From Anderseniella sp. (GTDB lineage: Bacteria; Pseudomonadota; Alphaproteobacteria; Rhizobiales; Aestuariivirgaceae), in the NCBI GenBank assembly GCA_028289645.1, contig JANQOK010000015.1, positions 310,001-374,000 of the forward strand: a DNA stretch of 64,000 nt. Reading direction: 5' to 3'. Below the pieces are notes generated by a model. That model saw nothing but the letters and a program-made list of their open reading frames with translations. It was not told the DNA's origin and did not search any database. Below, one piece after another: positions 38,196 to 47,566 of the stretch. Position 1 is the stretch's first letter; each line of letters starts with the position of its first letter. The translations under genes were made by a program, and so were the position numbers.

Positions 38196-39404
38196 CTATT
38201 TCAGCAGTTCCTTGGCCCATTTGCCGTCATCACCGACAACATTGACCGCAAACACGCCACTGACGTCGCCGTTTTCATCAAAATCAGCGCTGCCCGATGC
38301 GCCTTCATAGTTGATGTCCTTGCCGTCCGCGATCAGTTGCTTGGCTTTCGCCCATTCACCGGGACGAACCACTTCGCCCTTGCCGTCGGAAATCGCCCGG
38401 AGCGCATCCTTGATCTTGGCGCGGTCAGCGGAGCCGGCCTTCTCGATGGCCAGTGCCATCATGAAGGTGGCGTCGTAGCCGTGCGCGGCGTAAGGCGCTG
38501 CCGGGTCTGCGCCGGTCGCCTTGAAAGCTTCCGCAAACGCCTTGTAGGACGCGTCCTCGGTGTCAGATGATGCCTGGGTGATCTGGATATTGCCTTTCAG
38601 GTTGTCGGCACCGATCTGGTCGATGACCGACTGGTCGAACATGCCGTCAGCAGCGAAGAACTTGCCGAACAGGCCGTTTTCCAGGCTGTTCTTGATGATC
38701 GTGATGCCGCTTGAACCGTAATAGGCGAAGATCGCGATGGCTTCCGGTCCGCCCTGGGTCAGGGTCTGCAGTTCCGACCGGTAGGACGCCTTGTTGGGCT
38801 CATGCGCCTGATTGCCGGTGATCTCGCCGCCCATCTTCTTGAACTCTTCCTCAAACACCTTGGCGATGCCGGCATTGTAGTCGTCGTTCGAATAGGTCAT
38901 GGCAACTTTCTTGATGCCGGCCTTGTTGACCAGCTGCGCGATTGCCAGGCCCTGATAGGCGTCAGATGGTGCGACACGGAACACTGTGTCATTGTCCTTC
39001 AGTTCGGTCACCGAAGGTGCCGTTGCCGAATCGGACAGCACCGCAACACCTGCAGGAATTGTCACGGCCTGGACGGATGCGTTGGTGGCGCCGGAACAGC
39101 TTGGGCCGACAATGCCGACAACCTGTTCGACGTTGACCAGCTTGCCAACCGCATCAACGGCTGCTTTCGGGTCACAGGCGCTGTCGCCGATAACCATTTC
39201 CAGCTTGGAGCCTTTCAGCAGGCCGCCTTCTGCATTGATCTGGTCACGGGCCATGTCGCGGCCCTTGACGATGGTGGCAACCAGTTCCGCAATCGGTCCG
39301 GTCACCCCGCCGGCAGAGCCGACCTTGATGGTGTCGGCATGCGCCGCTGTTGCAAACATCGCTGCTGCACAGGCGGTGATCGCCAGTTGTTTCACAAGTT
39401 TCAT
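38196..39404 (-). CDS. Branched-chain amino acid ABC transporter substrate-binding protein (LivJ-like)
   Basis: Periplasmic binding protein. From [23 protein letters not shown], a clear signal peptide, the mature part starts [19 protein letters not shown], as in LivJ-type receptors. It contains [20 protein letters not shown] and [13 protein letters not shown] strong GGAGGAGTG ribosome site precedes ATG at 39404; the 8-codon extension is rejected. It is the last gene of the livG-livF-livH-livM run and is followed by a strong terminator. The ligand may be branched-chain or other amino acids, or urea-like solutes. Confidence 0.92.
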   Translation of the reverse strand: MKLVKQLAITACAAAMFATAAHADTIKVGSAGGVTGPIAELVATIVKGRDMARDQINAEGGLLKGSKLEMVIGDSACDPKAAVDAVGKLVNVEQVVGIVGPSCSGATNASVQAVTIPAGVAVLSDSATAPSVTELKDNDTVFRVAPSDAYQGLAIAQLVNKAGIKKVAMTYSNDDYNAGIAKVFEEEFKKMGGEITGNQAHEPNKASYRSELQTLTQGGPEAIAIFAYYGSSGITIIKNSLENGLFGKFFAADGMFDQSVIDQIGADNLKGNIQITQASSDTEDASYKAFAEAFKATGADPAAPYAAHGYDATFMMALAIEKAGSADRAKIKDALRAISDGKGEVVRPGEWAKAKQLIADGKDINYEGASGSADFDENGDVSGVFAVNVVGDDGKWAKELLK

Positions 39405-39465
39405 TTCACTCACTCCTCCACTGAACAACAGCCGGTCAGGGGCTGCTTCTAAAAAACATGCAGTA

Positions 39466-40437
39466 TCATGAACTATTTTTGCCCGGCGATGAAGGGCGTG
39501 TTTCGGGCAGGATGCCTTGCGGGTTCTTCTGCAGGAATATCTGCAAAAGCAGGCCGATCAGGAAGATGCGCACGTAGGCCGAACGGATGCCGGCATCGGT
39601 CATGCCGATGGCTTCAAGCAGTCTCGGCGCCACGATTTCCGACGCCGACCACAGTGTCCAGACCAGGAAAGCCCCCAGGATGGCGCCCTTGTTGTTGGCG
39701 CTGCCGCCGATCACCAGCATCACGAAGACGATGAAGGTCGCCAGCAGCGGATCTGTGGTCTGCGGGTTCACAAATTTCAGGTAGTGAGCCATCAGCGCGC
39801 CGGCCAGCGCCATGATCATGCAGCCGATGACAAACCCTTCCATGCGGAATGTCTCGACGTTCTTGCCGGCCGCCTTGGCCGATGTCTCGTTGTCGCGGAT
39901 GGCGGTCATGACTCGGCCCCAAGGCGATTTGCGCGCAATCTCCATGAGCCAGTAAACCCCTGCCAGGGTGACCAGGACAACACCCAGAAAGGCAAACTGG
40001 TTAATCGGTTCAGGCAACCCCTCGAACGGTCGCGGTATCTGTGAAATGCCGCGCGGACCATTGGTGGCCCAGGTCTCGTTGTTGACAATCAGCCGGAAAA
40101 TCTCCGCGATGCCGATGGTGGCGATGGCAAGGTAATCGCTGCGCAGTCTCAGACACACCTTGCCGACCAGAAACGCGATGACACCGGCCACCAGCATGGC
40201 GGCGACGGCGGCGACAACGTACGGCATCTGGAAACCGCCGACGTGACTTGCGTGCGGGCTGGTGGTCAGGATCGCGGCCGTGTAGGCACCAATGCCGAAG
40301 AACCCGGCAATGCCGGCATTGAACAGGCCTGTGAAACCCCATTGCACATTGAGGCCCAGCGCCAGAATGGCATACAGGCCGCCAACTGTAAGCAGCGAGA
40401 CGACATAGAGCATGTATCCGTAAAGTACCGGGTCCAT
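39466..40437 (-). CDS. livM: Branched-chain amino acid ABC transporter permease LivM
   Basis: Inner-membrane permease. From MDPVLYGYMLYVVSLLTVGGLYAILALGLNVQWGFTGLFNAG it has 323 residues and about nine to ten hydrophobic segments, with the LivM-type coupling region SPWGRVMTAIRDNETSAKAAGKNV. Its start overlaps the livH stop by one base (TGATG), so the two permeases are translationally coupled. The C-terminal tail (PETRPSSPGKNSS) is cytoplasmic and polar. Confidence 0.93.
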   Translation of the reverse strand: MDPVLYGYMLYVVSLLTVGGLYAILALGLNVQWGFTGLFNAGIAGFFGIGAYTAAILTTSPHASHVGGFQMPYVVAAVAAMLVAGVIAFLVGKVCLRLRSDYLAIATIGIAEIFRLIVNNETWATNGPRGISQIPRPFEGLPEPINQFAFLGVVLVTLAGVYWLMEIARKSPWGRVMTAIRDNETSAKAAGKNVETFRMEGFVIGCMIMALAGALMAHYLKFVNPQTTDPLLATFIVFVMLVIGGSANNKGAILGAFLVWTLWSASEIVAPRLLEAIGMTDAGIRSAYVRIFLIGLLLQIFLQKNPQGILPETRPSSPGKNSS

Positions 40438-41342
40438 CAGAAACTCTTTCCTTTGAACAGGCCCGTCGGGCGCCACACGAGGATGGCGATCATGATCGCA
40501 AACGCGATGCCCTGCTTGTAGCCGGGATCAAGCAGCGGCCCATCGCCGATCCAGTGATAGGACGACAGCTCCTCCGCTACGCCGATGACCACACCGCCGG
40601 CCATTGCGCCATAGGGTTTGCCGACACCGCCGAGAATCGCGGCAGCGAACATGGGCAGCAGGATCTTGAAGCCCATCATGGTGTCGACCTGGGTGTCGAC
40701 GGCCAGGAACACACCGGCTGCGCAGGCCAGGCCGGCGCCCATCACCCAGGTCGCCATGACCACCTTTTCCGTGTTGATGCCGGTCAGGCGGGCAAGCTCC
40801 GGTGAGTCCGACATGGCCCGCATCGCCTTGCCGATCTTGGTATATGTGAGCACATAGTGGACCGCATACATCAGCAACAGCGCACCGCCGACGATGAACA
40901 CGTGCTTGAGCGGGAAGCTGAAGAAATCAAGCAGCTGCATGCGCGGCTGAATGCCGGGCAGGATGGTTTTCAGCTGTACACCCCAGGAGAACTGGGTTAC
41001 CGAGCGGATCATCAGCATCAGCCCGAACGATGCGATCACCAGGATGATGACGGGTGATGCGCGCAGGGGTTTGTAGAACGCCTTGTCGATCAGCAGCACG
41101 ACCATGATGGTCAGCATCATGGAGATCGGCATCAGCACCAGCAGGATCGCCAGCATGGACTTGAAGCCGGTCAACTGCACCAGCGTCCAGGCGATGTAGA
41201 CGCCCAGCGTCATGGTCTCGCCATGGGCAAAATTGGCGAACCGCAGGATGCCGAAGGTCATGGTGATGCCGATGGCGCCAAGCGCATAGATCGAACCAAG
41301 CACCAGGCCGGGGAACAGGTAGAAATTGATGAACTCGGCCAT
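40437..41342 (-). CDS. livH: Branched-chain amino acid ABC transporter permease LivH
   Basis: Second inner-membrane permease of the uptake system. The 301-residue protein has the LivH start (FPGLVLGSIYALGAIGITMTFGILRFANFAHGETMTLG) and the coupling segment KAMRAMSDSPELARLTGINTEKV. It lies 3 nt after livF and overlaps livM. Confidence 0.94.
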   Translation of the reverse strand: MAEFINFYLFPGLVLGSIYALGAIGITMTFGILRFANFAHGETMTLGVYIAWTLVQLTGFKSMLAILLVLMPISMMLTIMVVLLIDKAFYKPLRASPVIILVIASFGLMLMIRSVTQFSWGVQLKTILPGIQPRMQLLDFFSFPLKHVFIVGGALLLMYAVHYVLTYTKIGKAMRAMSDSPELARLTGINTEKVVMATWVMGAGLACAAGVFLAVDTQVDTMMGFKILLPMFAAAILGGVGKPYGAMAGGVVIGVAEELSSYHWIGDGPLLDPGYKQGIAFAIMIAILVWRPTGLFKGKSF

Positions 41343-41345
41343 CTC

Positions 41346-42128
41346 TCAGGTCTTCCCGCTCTTGCGTGGCTGTTTCTTTGCCGCTGGCTTCGACGGTTTT
41401 GCAGGCGGTTCTTCAGACTGTTTGCCGCCGCCCAGGAACATTTCCGCCACCTCTCGGTCGTCAAGCAGGTCCTGGCCGGTTCCCTCGAACCTGTTCTTGC
41501 CGTCCACCAGCACATACCCCCTGTCGGCAATGCCCAGCGCCTGCTTGGCGTTTTGCTCCACCATCAGTATCGGGGTGCCGGCGCTGTTGATTTTCTTGAC
41601 CGTTTCAAAGATCTCGCCCCGGAACTTCGGCGACAGGCCGGCGGTGGGCTCGTCCAGCAGCAGGATTTTCGGTTCCAGCATCAAGGCCTTGCCCATGGCC
41701 ACCATCTGCCGCTGGCCGCCCGACAGGGTGCCCGCCGGCTGCTGGCGCTTCTCCAGCAGGGGCGGAAACATCTGGTAGATTTCATTGAGTCGCGGTTTGA
41801 AGTCATCGGTGCGCACGAACGCGCCCATCTCGAGGTTTTCCTCTACCGTCAGGCTTGGAAAAATGTTGCCGGTCTGCGGCACATAGCATACTCCGTGGCG
41901 CACCACCTGTTCCGGCGGCGTATTGGTGATCGCCTGACCGTCCAGAAGCACAGCACCTTCCGTCAGCTTGAGCAGGCCGAACACGGCTTTCATGGCGGTC
42001 GACTTGCCGGCGCCGTTGGGGCCGATGATGACCACGATTTCCCCGGCATCAACGTGCATTGAAACACCGTGCAGGATTTGCGTGTCGCCATATCCGCCCA
42101 CGACACTGTCCAGCTCAAGCACTCGCAT
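41346..42128 (-). CDS. livF: Branched-chain amino acid ABC transporter ATPase LivF
   Basis: ATP-binding subunit. From MRVLELDSVVGGYGDTQILHGVSM it has 260 residues with Walker A (GPNGAGKSTAMKAVFG), signature (LSGGQRQMVAMGKAL), Walker B (ILLLDEPTAGLSPKF) and the LivF H-loop (LMVEQNAKQAL). Typical LivF proteins end near FLGG; this one has an extra Lys/Pro-rich tail of about 25 residues (KPSKPAAKKQPRKSGKT at the end). The start overlaps the livG stop by one base; a longer open frame upstream lies inside livG and is rejected. Confidence 0.93.
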   Translation of the reverse strand: MRVLELDSVVGGYGDTQILHGVSMHVDAGEIVVIIGPNGAGKSTAMKAVFGLLKLTEGAVLLDGQAITNTPPEQVVRHGVCYVPQTGNIFPSLTVEENLEMGAFVRTDDFKPRLNEIYQMFPPLLEKRQQPAGTLSGGQRQMVAMGKALMLEPKILLLDEPTAGLSPKFRGEIFETVKKINSAGTPILMVEQNAKQALGIADRGYVLVDGKNRFEGTGQDLLDDREVAEMFLGGGKQSEEPPAKPSKPAAKKQPRKSGKT

Positions 42129-42895
42129 CAGGCAGCTTCCTCGCCGCCGCCAAGGTAGGCATCGAGCACGTCCGGATTGGAGCGCACCTCGTCCATGGTG
42201 CCCTGCATCAGCACAGTGCCTTCCGCCAGCACGATGATCGGATCGCACAGGGCCGCAATTAGGTCCATGTCATGCTCGATAACGCAGAACGTGTAGCCGC
42301 GCTCCTCGCGCAGCCTGGTGATCATTTCGCGGATCTTGAGCAGCAGGGTCGGGTTGACGCCGGCACCCGGTTCATCGAGCAGTACCAGTTTCGCGTCGGT
42401 CATCATGGTGCGGCCCAGCTCGAGCAGCTTCTTCTGGCCGCCGGACAGATTGCCGGCCCGTTCGTCCCTGAGATGGGAGATTGACAGAAACTCCAGCGCG
42501 TCCTCCGCCATGTGGCGCACTTCATCCTCGCGCGCTTTCACGGTGCCGGGCTTCAACCAGTTGTTGAAGATGTGCTCGCCCGGCTGTGCCGAGGGCACCA
42601 CCATCAGGTTTTCCAGTACCGTCATCTTGGCAAATTCATGTGGAATCTGAAATGTGCGCACGATGCCGAGATGAAACATCTTGTGGGTCGGCAGCCCGGC
42701 AATGTTCTCGCCCTGGAAGATAATCCGGCCGGCGGTCGGCTCCATTTCGCCCGCGATCATGTTGAAGGTTGTGGTCTTGCCTGCGCCGTTCGGGCCGATC
42801 AATCCAGTGATCGATCCTTCCTCAATTGTGAAACTGCAGTCACGCACGGCCTGCAGCCCGCCAAAGCTTTTGCTCAGCTTTTCTACGCTTAACAC
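42128..42895 (-). CDS. livG: Branched-chain amino acid ABC transporter ATPase LivG
   Basis: ATP-binding subunit and first gene of the livGFHMJ operon. The 255-residue protein starts at a GTG and has Walker A (GPNGAGKTTTFNMIAG), the LivG segment GIVRTFQIPHEFAKMTVLENLMV, signature (LSGGQKKLLELGRTM) and Walker B (LVLLDEPGAGVNPTL). An AGGGTGGG ribosome-site-like tract precedes the GTG; there is no ATG alternative. Divergent from the methyltransferase gene across a 170-nt region with an inverted repeat. Confidence 0.93.
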   Translation of the reverse strand: MLSVEKLSKSFGGLQAVRDCSFTIEEGSITGLIGPNGAGKTTTFNMIAGEMEPTAGRIIFQGENIAGLPTHKMFHLGIVRTFQIPHEFAKMTVLENLMVVPSAQPGEHIFNNWLKPGTVKAREDEVRHMAEDALEFLSISHLRDERAGNLSGGQKKLLELGRTMMTDAKLVLLDEPGAGVNPTLLLKIREMITRLREERGYTFCVIEHDMDLIAALCDPIIVLAEGTVLMQGTMDEVRSNPDVLDAYLGGGEEAA

Positions 42896-42977
42896 GAAAC
42901 GCCCACCCTGTTATTCCGTCGCCGAATTGGTCTTCCACCCCGCATCGCGGGTGCAATATGATCAGTACGGGCAGTCA

Positions 42978-43009
42978 GTTGCAAGTCATCAGATAAAGTT
43001 TCTTGCAAC
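42978..43009. promoter_or_regulatory. Inverted repeat in the livG/methyltransferase divergent region
   Basis: GTTGCAAG (42978-42985) and CTTGCAAC (43002-43009) form a perfect 8-bp inverted repeat with a 16-nt spacer, 57 nt before the methyltransferase start. A second, shorter hairpin-like repeat (CCCCGC-atc-GCGGG, with a bulge) lies at 42938-42951. Given the BetI-like regulator downstream, an autoregulatory operator is possible; this is inference. Confidence 0.35.
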
Positions 43010-43065
43010 AAATGGCTGTTGATCTGAAGTCGTCCGGATCAACCGGCAAACAGGTGAGGCACAGC

Positions 43066-43845
43066 ATGACCCAGACTGAGGAACTCTATCCGGAGCCGAT
43101 CATAGGGTTTTTGGAACTGTTGTGGGGCCGTGGCTGGCTGTCACCGGGCGGGCCCGATGAACTGGCCCGGCTGCTCGACGGCGAGGACCTTCGCGGCAGG
43201 CACGTTCTCGATATCGGATGCGGCGCAGGCGGTATCGACTGCCTGCTGGTCACCGACTATGGCGCCGCCAAAGTCACCGGCGTTGACGTCGAAGCATCGG
43301 TGCTGGAGACGGCCCGCGCGCGTGTCGAAGAAGCCGGCATTTCAGACCGGGTGGAACTGTTGCAGGTGGAGCCTGGCCCGCTGCAGTTTGCCGACGCCAG
43401 GTTCGACATTGTGTTTTCCAAGGATGCCATTGTTCACATTCCGGACAAACAGGCACTGGCAGCCGACGTGTTCCGGGTCCTGAAGCCCGGCGGCGTGTTT
43501 GTGGCCTCCGACTGGCTGATATCCCATGATGGCGAGCCGTCGCCTGACATGCGGGCCTACCTGGCGTCGGAAGACCTGGATTTCGGCATGGCATCGCCGA
43601 AGGCCTATGCCGATGCCCTGCGGCAGGCGGGTTTTGTCGACGTGGCGCTGAGCAATCGCAATGGCTGGTATCGCGACCAGGCCAAACGCGAGCTGGCGCT
43701 GCTGCGGGGCGAGCTGCACGACCAGGCAGTTGCGGCAATGGGACAGGACCTCGTCGATCACAATATCAAGACATGGGACTTGATGATCAAGGTGTTGCAG
43801 ACCGGTGAGCACTGCCCGCATCACCTGCGCGGGCGCAAGCCATGA
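43066..43845 (+). CDS. SAM-dependent methyltransferase, possibly choline/betaine-related
   Basis: Class I methyltransferase: the SAM motif HVLDIGCGAGGIDCLLV, the acidic residue in VTGVDVE, and the post-motif region FDIVFSKDAIVHIPDK are clear. The chosen start MTQTEELYPEPIIGFLELLWG has a GTGAGG ribosome site and gives 259 residues. The C-terminus (GEHCPHHLRGRKP) resembles phosphoethanolamine or glycine/dimethylglycine N-methyltransferases. Its stop overlaps the start of a BetI-like regulator gene (ATGA). Substrate assignment to the choline/betaine area is inferred from that partner. Confidence 0.8.
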   Translation: MTQTEELYPEPIIGFLELLWGRGWLSPGGPDELARLLDGEDLRGRHVLDIGCGAGGIDCLLVTDYGAAKVTGVDVEASVLETARARVEEAGISDRVELLQVEPGPLQFADARFDIVFSKDAIVHIPDKQALAADVFRVLKPGGVFVASDWLISHDGEPSPDMRAYLASEDLDFGMASPKAYADALRQAGFVDVALSNRNGWYRDQAKRELALLRGELHDQAVAAMGQDLVDHNIKTWDLMIKVLQTGEHCPHHLRGRKP

Positions 43846-44489
43846 CTCTGTCGGAAAGATCCATGCCGCGAAAGGCGGCTCGTGACGTGCGCCGCAAGCA
43901 GTTGATGGAGGCCACCATCGATGTGCTGGCAAGACGTGGCTATGCCAGCTTGACCATCGGCGATGTGTCGCGCACGGCCGGCCTGTCGCTGGGCATTGTG
44001 AACTTTCATTTCGAGTCGAAGGCGGCGCTGCTGGCCGACACCCTGAAATACCTGGCCGTGCAGTATCGCGATAACTGGACCGCTGCGGTCGAGCAGGCCG
44101 GCGATGATCCCGCTGCCCGCCTGTACGCCATGACCAGTGCTGACTTTGGCGCAGATTTCTGCATGCCGCGCACCCTGCAGGCGTGGGTGAGTTTCTGGGC
44201 CGAGGCCCAGTCGCAGCCAGCTTATGATGAAGTCTATGGCGAGGAAGAGGCAAAATACCTGCGGACACTGGAAACCCTGTGTGCTGCGCTGTCCCGGCAC
44301 GGAAACTATGACAGGCCGCAGGCCGGCAAGCTCGACGCGCGCGTCATTAACGCGCTGACCGACGGCTTGTGGGTGGCGCTCGCCCATACCCCGCCGGGCA
44401 TTACCAGGGTGCAGGCCCTGAGCGCACTGCATAATTGCCTGGCAGCGTTTTACCCTGCGCATTTTGACGCAAACGGGCCTGTCAATTGA
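43842..44489 (+). CDS. TetR-family regulator, BetI-like
   Basis: One-domain TetR/AcrR repressor of 215 residues. The helix-turn-helix is LTIGDVSRTAGLSLGIVNFHFESKAALLADT, which with the following TLKYLAVQYRDNW and AWVSFWAEAQSQPAY resembles BetI, the choline-sensing repressor of betaine genes. The ATG overlaps the methyltransferase stop (ATGA), so the pair is translationally coupled; MPRKAARDVRRK at 43863 is an alternative start. No betA, betB or choline transporter gene is in view. Confidence 0.83.
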   Translation: MTLSERSMPRKAARDVRRKQLMEATIDVLARRGYASLTIGDVSRTAGLSLGIVNFHFESKAALLADTLKYLAVQYRDNWTAAVEQAGDDPAARLYAMTSADFGADFCMPRTLQAWVSFWAEAQSQPAYDEVYGEEEAKYLRTLETLCAALSRHGNYDRPQAGKLDARVINALTDGLWVALAHTPPGITRVQALSALHNCLAAFYPAHFDANGPVN

Positions 44490-44513
44490 CCCTGACCCAC
44501 ATTGGTTTATAAG
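44486..44513 (+). promoter_or_regulatory. Probable gap promoter
   Basis: TTGACC (44486-44491), a 16-nt spacer and TATAAG (44508-44513) lie 58 nt before the gap start and overlap the stop codon of the preceding gene. By-eye match to the sigma-70 consensus. Confidence 0.5.
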
Positions 44514-44571
44514 ACGCGGGAACTCATTCCTTTCCTCATTCGGGTAAAGCCCAAACTTATCGGAGATCACC

Positions 44572-45579
44572 ATGGCGGTACGCGTTGCTATCAACGGATT
44601 TGGTCGCATTGGGCGCAATATCTTGCGCGCCATTGCAGAGTCGGGGCGCAAGGACATAAAGGTCGTTGCCATCAACGATCTGGGTCCGGTGGAGACCAAT
44701 GCCCACCTGCTGCGCTACGACAGTGTGCACGGCAAGTTTCCGGGCACGGTCAAGGTCAAGGGCGACCAGATCAACTGCGGAACCGGCTGGATCAAGGTGA
44801 CTGCCGAGCGCGACCCGTCCAAGCTGCCGTGGAAGGAAGTTGGCGTTGATGTGGCGATGGAGTGCACCGGCATTTTCACATCCCGCGACGCTGCCGCCGC
44901 ACACCTGAAGGCAGGCGCCAAGGAAGTGCTGATTTCCGCACCCGGCGCCAATGCCGACATGACCGTGGTTTACGGTGTCAACCATGACCAGCTGACCGGC
45001 AAGCACAAGGTTGTCTCCAACGCGTCATGCACAACTAACTGCCTGGCCCCGGTGGCCAAGGTGCTGAACGACGCGTTTGGCATCGAGCACGGTTTCATGA
45101 CCACCATCCATGCCTATACCGGCGATCAGCCGACACTGGACACCATGCACAAGGACCTGTACCGGGCCCGGGCGGCCGCCATGTCGATGATCCCGACCTC
45201 CACCGGCGCGGCCAAGGCCGTCGGCCTGGTACTGCCGGAGCTGGACGGCAAGCTCGACGGGGTGGCCATCCGCGTGCCGACACCAAACGTGTCGGTCGTC
45301 GATTTGAAGTGTGTGCTGTCGAAATCGGTCACCGTCGAGCAGGTCAACCGCGCCATGATCAAGGCGTCCAAGGGCGATCTGAAAGGCATTCTGGCGGTCA
45401 CTGATCAGCCCAACGTGTCGATCGACTTCAACCATGACCCGCATTCATCGACCCTGCATCTCGATCAGACCAAGGTGATGGACGGCACGCTGGTGCGCGT
45501 GTTGAGCTGGTACGACAACGAGTGGGGCTTCTCCAACCGCATGGCCGACACCGCCATCGCCCTGCACAAGGCAAAGTAA
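44572..45579 (+). CDS. gap: Glyceraldehyde-3-phosphate dehydrogenase, type I
   Basis: Phosphorylating GAPDH of glycolysis, gluconeogenesis and the Calvin cycle. The 335-residue protein starts [20 protein letters not shown] and carries the active-site box [17 protein letters not shown] with the nucleophilic Cys, plus [12 protein letters not shown] and [19 protein letters not shown] ribosome site is 5 nt upstream. It is followed 8 nt later by rpe, so the two form an operon. No other Calvin-cycle gene is nearby. Confidence 0.96.
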   Translation: MAVRVAINGFGRIGRNILRAIAESGRKDIKVVAINDLGPVETNAHLLRYDSVHGKFPGTVKVKGDQINCGTGWIKVTAERDPSKLPWKEVGVDVAMECTGIFTSRDAAAAHLKAGAKEVLISAPGANADMTVVYGVNHDQLTGKHKVVSNASCTTNCLAPVAKVLNDAFGIEHGFMTTIHAYTGDQPTLDTMHKDLYRARAAAMSMIPTSTGAAKAVGLVLPELDGKLDGVAIRVPTPNVSVVDLKCVLSKSVTVEQVNRAMIKASKGDLKGILAVTDQPNVSIDFNHDPHSSTLHLDQTKVMDGTLVRVLSWYDNEWGFSNRMADTAIALHKAK

Positions 45580-45587
45580 CCCGCAAG

Positions 45588-46262
45588 ATGGCGCGCCCCA
45601 TTCTCATTTCCCCGTCCATCCTGTCGGCCGATTTCGCCCGGCTGGGAGACGAGGTGCGCGCCATTGACGAACAGGGCTGCGATTGGGTGCATGTCGATGT
45701 CATGGACGGGCATTTTGCACCCAACATCACCATCGGCCCGATGGTCGTGCAAGCCATCCGGCCGGTGACCAAGAAGGTGCTCGACGTGCACCTGATGATC
45801 ACCCCGGCGGACCCGTTCATCGCCGCCTTCGCCGAGGCCGGTTCCGACATCATAACGGTTCACGCCGAGGCCGGCCCGCACCTTGACCGCACCCTGCAGC
45901 TGATCAGGTCGCTGGGCAAGAAGGCGGGTGTTTCACTCAACCCGTCGACACCGGAAAACGTCATCGAGTACGTGCTCGACAAGCTCGACCTGATACTGGT
46001 CATGACGGTCAATCCCGGTTTTGGCGGCCAGGCGTTCATTCCTGAGATGGCCGCCAAGATTGCCCGCATCAGGGATATGGTCGGCGGCCGCGACATCCAT
46101 ATCGAGGTGGACGGCGGCATCAGCGAGAAAACCGCCGGCGTGGTTGCCGCCGCGGGCGCAGATGTCCTGGTGGCGGGCTCGGCGGTTTACCAGAACAACG
46201 ATCCAGCAAGGTACGGCGCCAACATGGACGCCATACGCCAGGCGGCAATGTCGGCGATTTAG
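45588..46262 (+). CDS. rpe: Ribulose-phosphate 3-epimerase
   Basis: Interconverts ribulose 5-phosphate and xylulose 5-phosphate in the pentose phosphate and Calvin cycles. From [20 protein letters not shown] the protein has 224 residues with the metal and catalytic segments [36 protein letters not shown] and [12 protein letters not shown]. The upstream frame (from 45522) lies inside gap and is rejected. Followed by an unusual structured intergenic region rather than an obvious terminator. Confidence 0.96.
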   Translation: MARPILISPSILSADFARLGDEVRAIDEQGCDWVHVDVMDGHFAPNITIGPMVVQAIRPVTKKVLDVHLMITPADPFIAAFAEAGSDIITVHAEAGPHLDRTLQLIRSLGKKAGVSLNPSTPENVIEYVLDKLDLILVMTVNPGFGGQAFIPEMAAKIARIRDMVGGRDIHIEVDGGISEKTAGVVAAAGADVLVAGSAVYQNNDPARYGANMDAIRQAAMSAI

Positions 46263-46278
46263 GGCAAGTGGTTTATAC

Positions 46279-46481
46279 CGCTCACGCGAGTTGGCTTGCG
46301 CCAACCGCTCCGCGAGGGCGGGCCTGACCGGCCCGAGGCCCGTCGGGCCTGGTTCCAGAGTTCACCGCAACGGTTTTGAATTACTCCTCCGAGGCACGGA
46401 ACGTGCCGAGGCAAGCGCGACTGCGCGCCGCGCGAAGCGCGCCCTCGCGGAGCGCGGCCGCCAGGCTGCCTGCGTGAGCGG
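46279..46481. repeat. Nested inverted-repeat element of about 200 nt
   Basis: Outer arms CCGCTCACGC (46279-46288) and GCGTGAGCGG (46472-46481) enclose a second perfect 15-bp pair, CGCTCCGCGAGGGCG (46306-46320) with CGCCCTCGCGGAGCG (46440-46454). Inside are two compact hairpins: GGCCCGA/TCGGGCC (46330-46349) and GGCACG-gaa-CGTGCC (46393-46407). A TTGGC/GCCAA hairpin is at 46291-46304. The pattern resembles mosaic palindromic intergenic elements of rhizobia or a structured RNA. It is not repeated elsewhere in the window as far as can be seen. Confidence 0.6.
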
Positions 46482-46490
46482 AGCAATGCA

Positions 46491-46522
46491 GAAGGGCCAC
46501 CCTGTTGCCAGAGCGGCCCTTC
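46491..46522. other. Hairpin without T tract next to the inverted-repeat element
   Basis: GAAGGGCC (46491-46498) pairs with GGCCCTTC (46515-46522) across a 16-nt loop. No T run follows on either strand, so it is not a standard intrinsic terminator. It adjoins the nested repeat and may be part of it. Confidence 0.45.
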
Positions 46523-46876
46523 GCCATCAGCAGCGGCCTCAGCTTCGGTAGAGCCTGTCAAAAAGCTATCGGAACCGGGGGAAGCCCGACAACCGCAGGT
46601 TGCTTCCAGCTATGTCCACTGCGAAGGTTGATTAGTCTAGATAGGTTTTTCTGGTCTACCAGTCCCCCCAGCAGAACGTGTTTCGCAATAAACGGAAGTC
46701 GTTCGACATCGCTGTCTGATACATCTCATTAGCAATTAGTATATATGCGCAGGGATGACCTGACCAGATGTATTATTTACTAAGCGATTAATTCGGCTGG
46801 CTTATTTGTACGCACACAACTGGAAAACTAGTATATTTACGCTGCGGAAGAAATGCGAAAAATGGCGGGGTGACAC
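46523..46876. other. A/T-rich gene-free region downstream of hisG
   Basis: The 350 nt between the repeat element and the hisG stop codon change to a clearly more A/T-rich composition from about 46600 on. No credible gene, tRNA or terminator was found. It may be decayed or foreign DNA. Short frames such as 46505-46732 have no recognisable protein features. Confidence 0.5.
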
Positions 46877-47566
46877 TCAAATTGCCAGTTCGAGCCGGTT
46901 CTTCAGGTTTTGCACGACCGGGCGGCTCCGGGTTTCGCAGCGCGCCGCCAGAACTGCTTCCGATCTGAGAATCAGCCCGTCGTCCAGAATTTTGAGCCGG
47001 TTGGCCTTCAGTGTGGAGCCGGTGGTGGTGATGTCGACAATGATCTCTGCCGACCCGGACGCCGGTGCGCCTTCCGTGGCGCCCAGGCTTTCCACAATCC
47101 TGTATCCGGTGACACCGTTGTCGGCGAAGAAGCGCCGGGTCAGTGCCAGGTACTTGGTCGCCACCCGGAGCCGGCGTCCGTGGCTGTCGTAGAATTCTGC
47201 CGCCACCTGGTCCAGATCACTGACAAAGGCCACGTCCAGCCAGCTTTCCGGCACCGCTATGACAACATCGGCAGGGCCAAATCCAAGCCGCAGCACCACG
47301 TCCACGATGGGCTCGTCGGGCGCAATTGTCTCGCGCAGCAGGTCCTCGCCGGTTACGCCGAGATCAACAGTGCCGTCGCGCAGGGCCTGGGCAATTTCAG
47401 ACGCCGACAGGAATGCCACGTCGACACCGTCAAGGCCTTTCACTTCGCCGCGGTAACCCCGGGCCGAGCCGATGCGCACAATGTCAAATCCGGCACGGGC
47501 AAACATGGCCTCCGCCTGTTCCCGCAAACGTCCCTTCGAGGGCAATGCAAGTGTAAGATTGCTCAT
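46877..47566 (-). CDS. hisG: ATP phosphoribosyltransferase catalytic subunit HisG (short form)
   Basis: First enzyme of histidine biosynthesis. The 229-residue protein is the short HisG form that lacks the C-terminal regulatory domain and needs HisZ. It starts [22 protein letters not shown] and has [25 protein letters not shown] and the PRPP site [19 protein letters not shown] overlaps the hisZ stop (ATGA). Last gene of hisS-hisZ-hisG. Confidence 0.96.
   Translation of the reverse strand: MSNLTLALPSKGRLREQAEAMFARAGFDIVRIGSARGYRGEVKGLDGVDVAFLSASEIAQALRDGTVDLGVTGEDLLRETIAPDEPIVDVVLRLGFGPADVVIAVPESWLDVAFVSDLDQVAAEFYDSHGRRLRVATKYLALTRRFFADNGVTGYRIVESLGATEGAPASGSAEIIVDITTTGSTLKANRLKILDDGLILRSEAVLAARCETRSRPVVQNLKNRLELAI

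Noticed and set aside
43274-44699. Large antisense open frames over the methyltransferase and BetI-like genes
   Set aside because: Arg/Pro-rich shadows of two genes with clear motifs on the plus strand.
46491-46522. GAAGGGCC/GGCCCTTC hairpin as the rpe or hisG terminator
   Set aside because: No T run on either side and a 16-nt loop; kept only as a hairpin next to the repeat element.
46505-46732. 75-codon open frame in the gap between rpe and hisG
   Set aside because: No ribosome site, no domain, and atypical composition; treated as chance.
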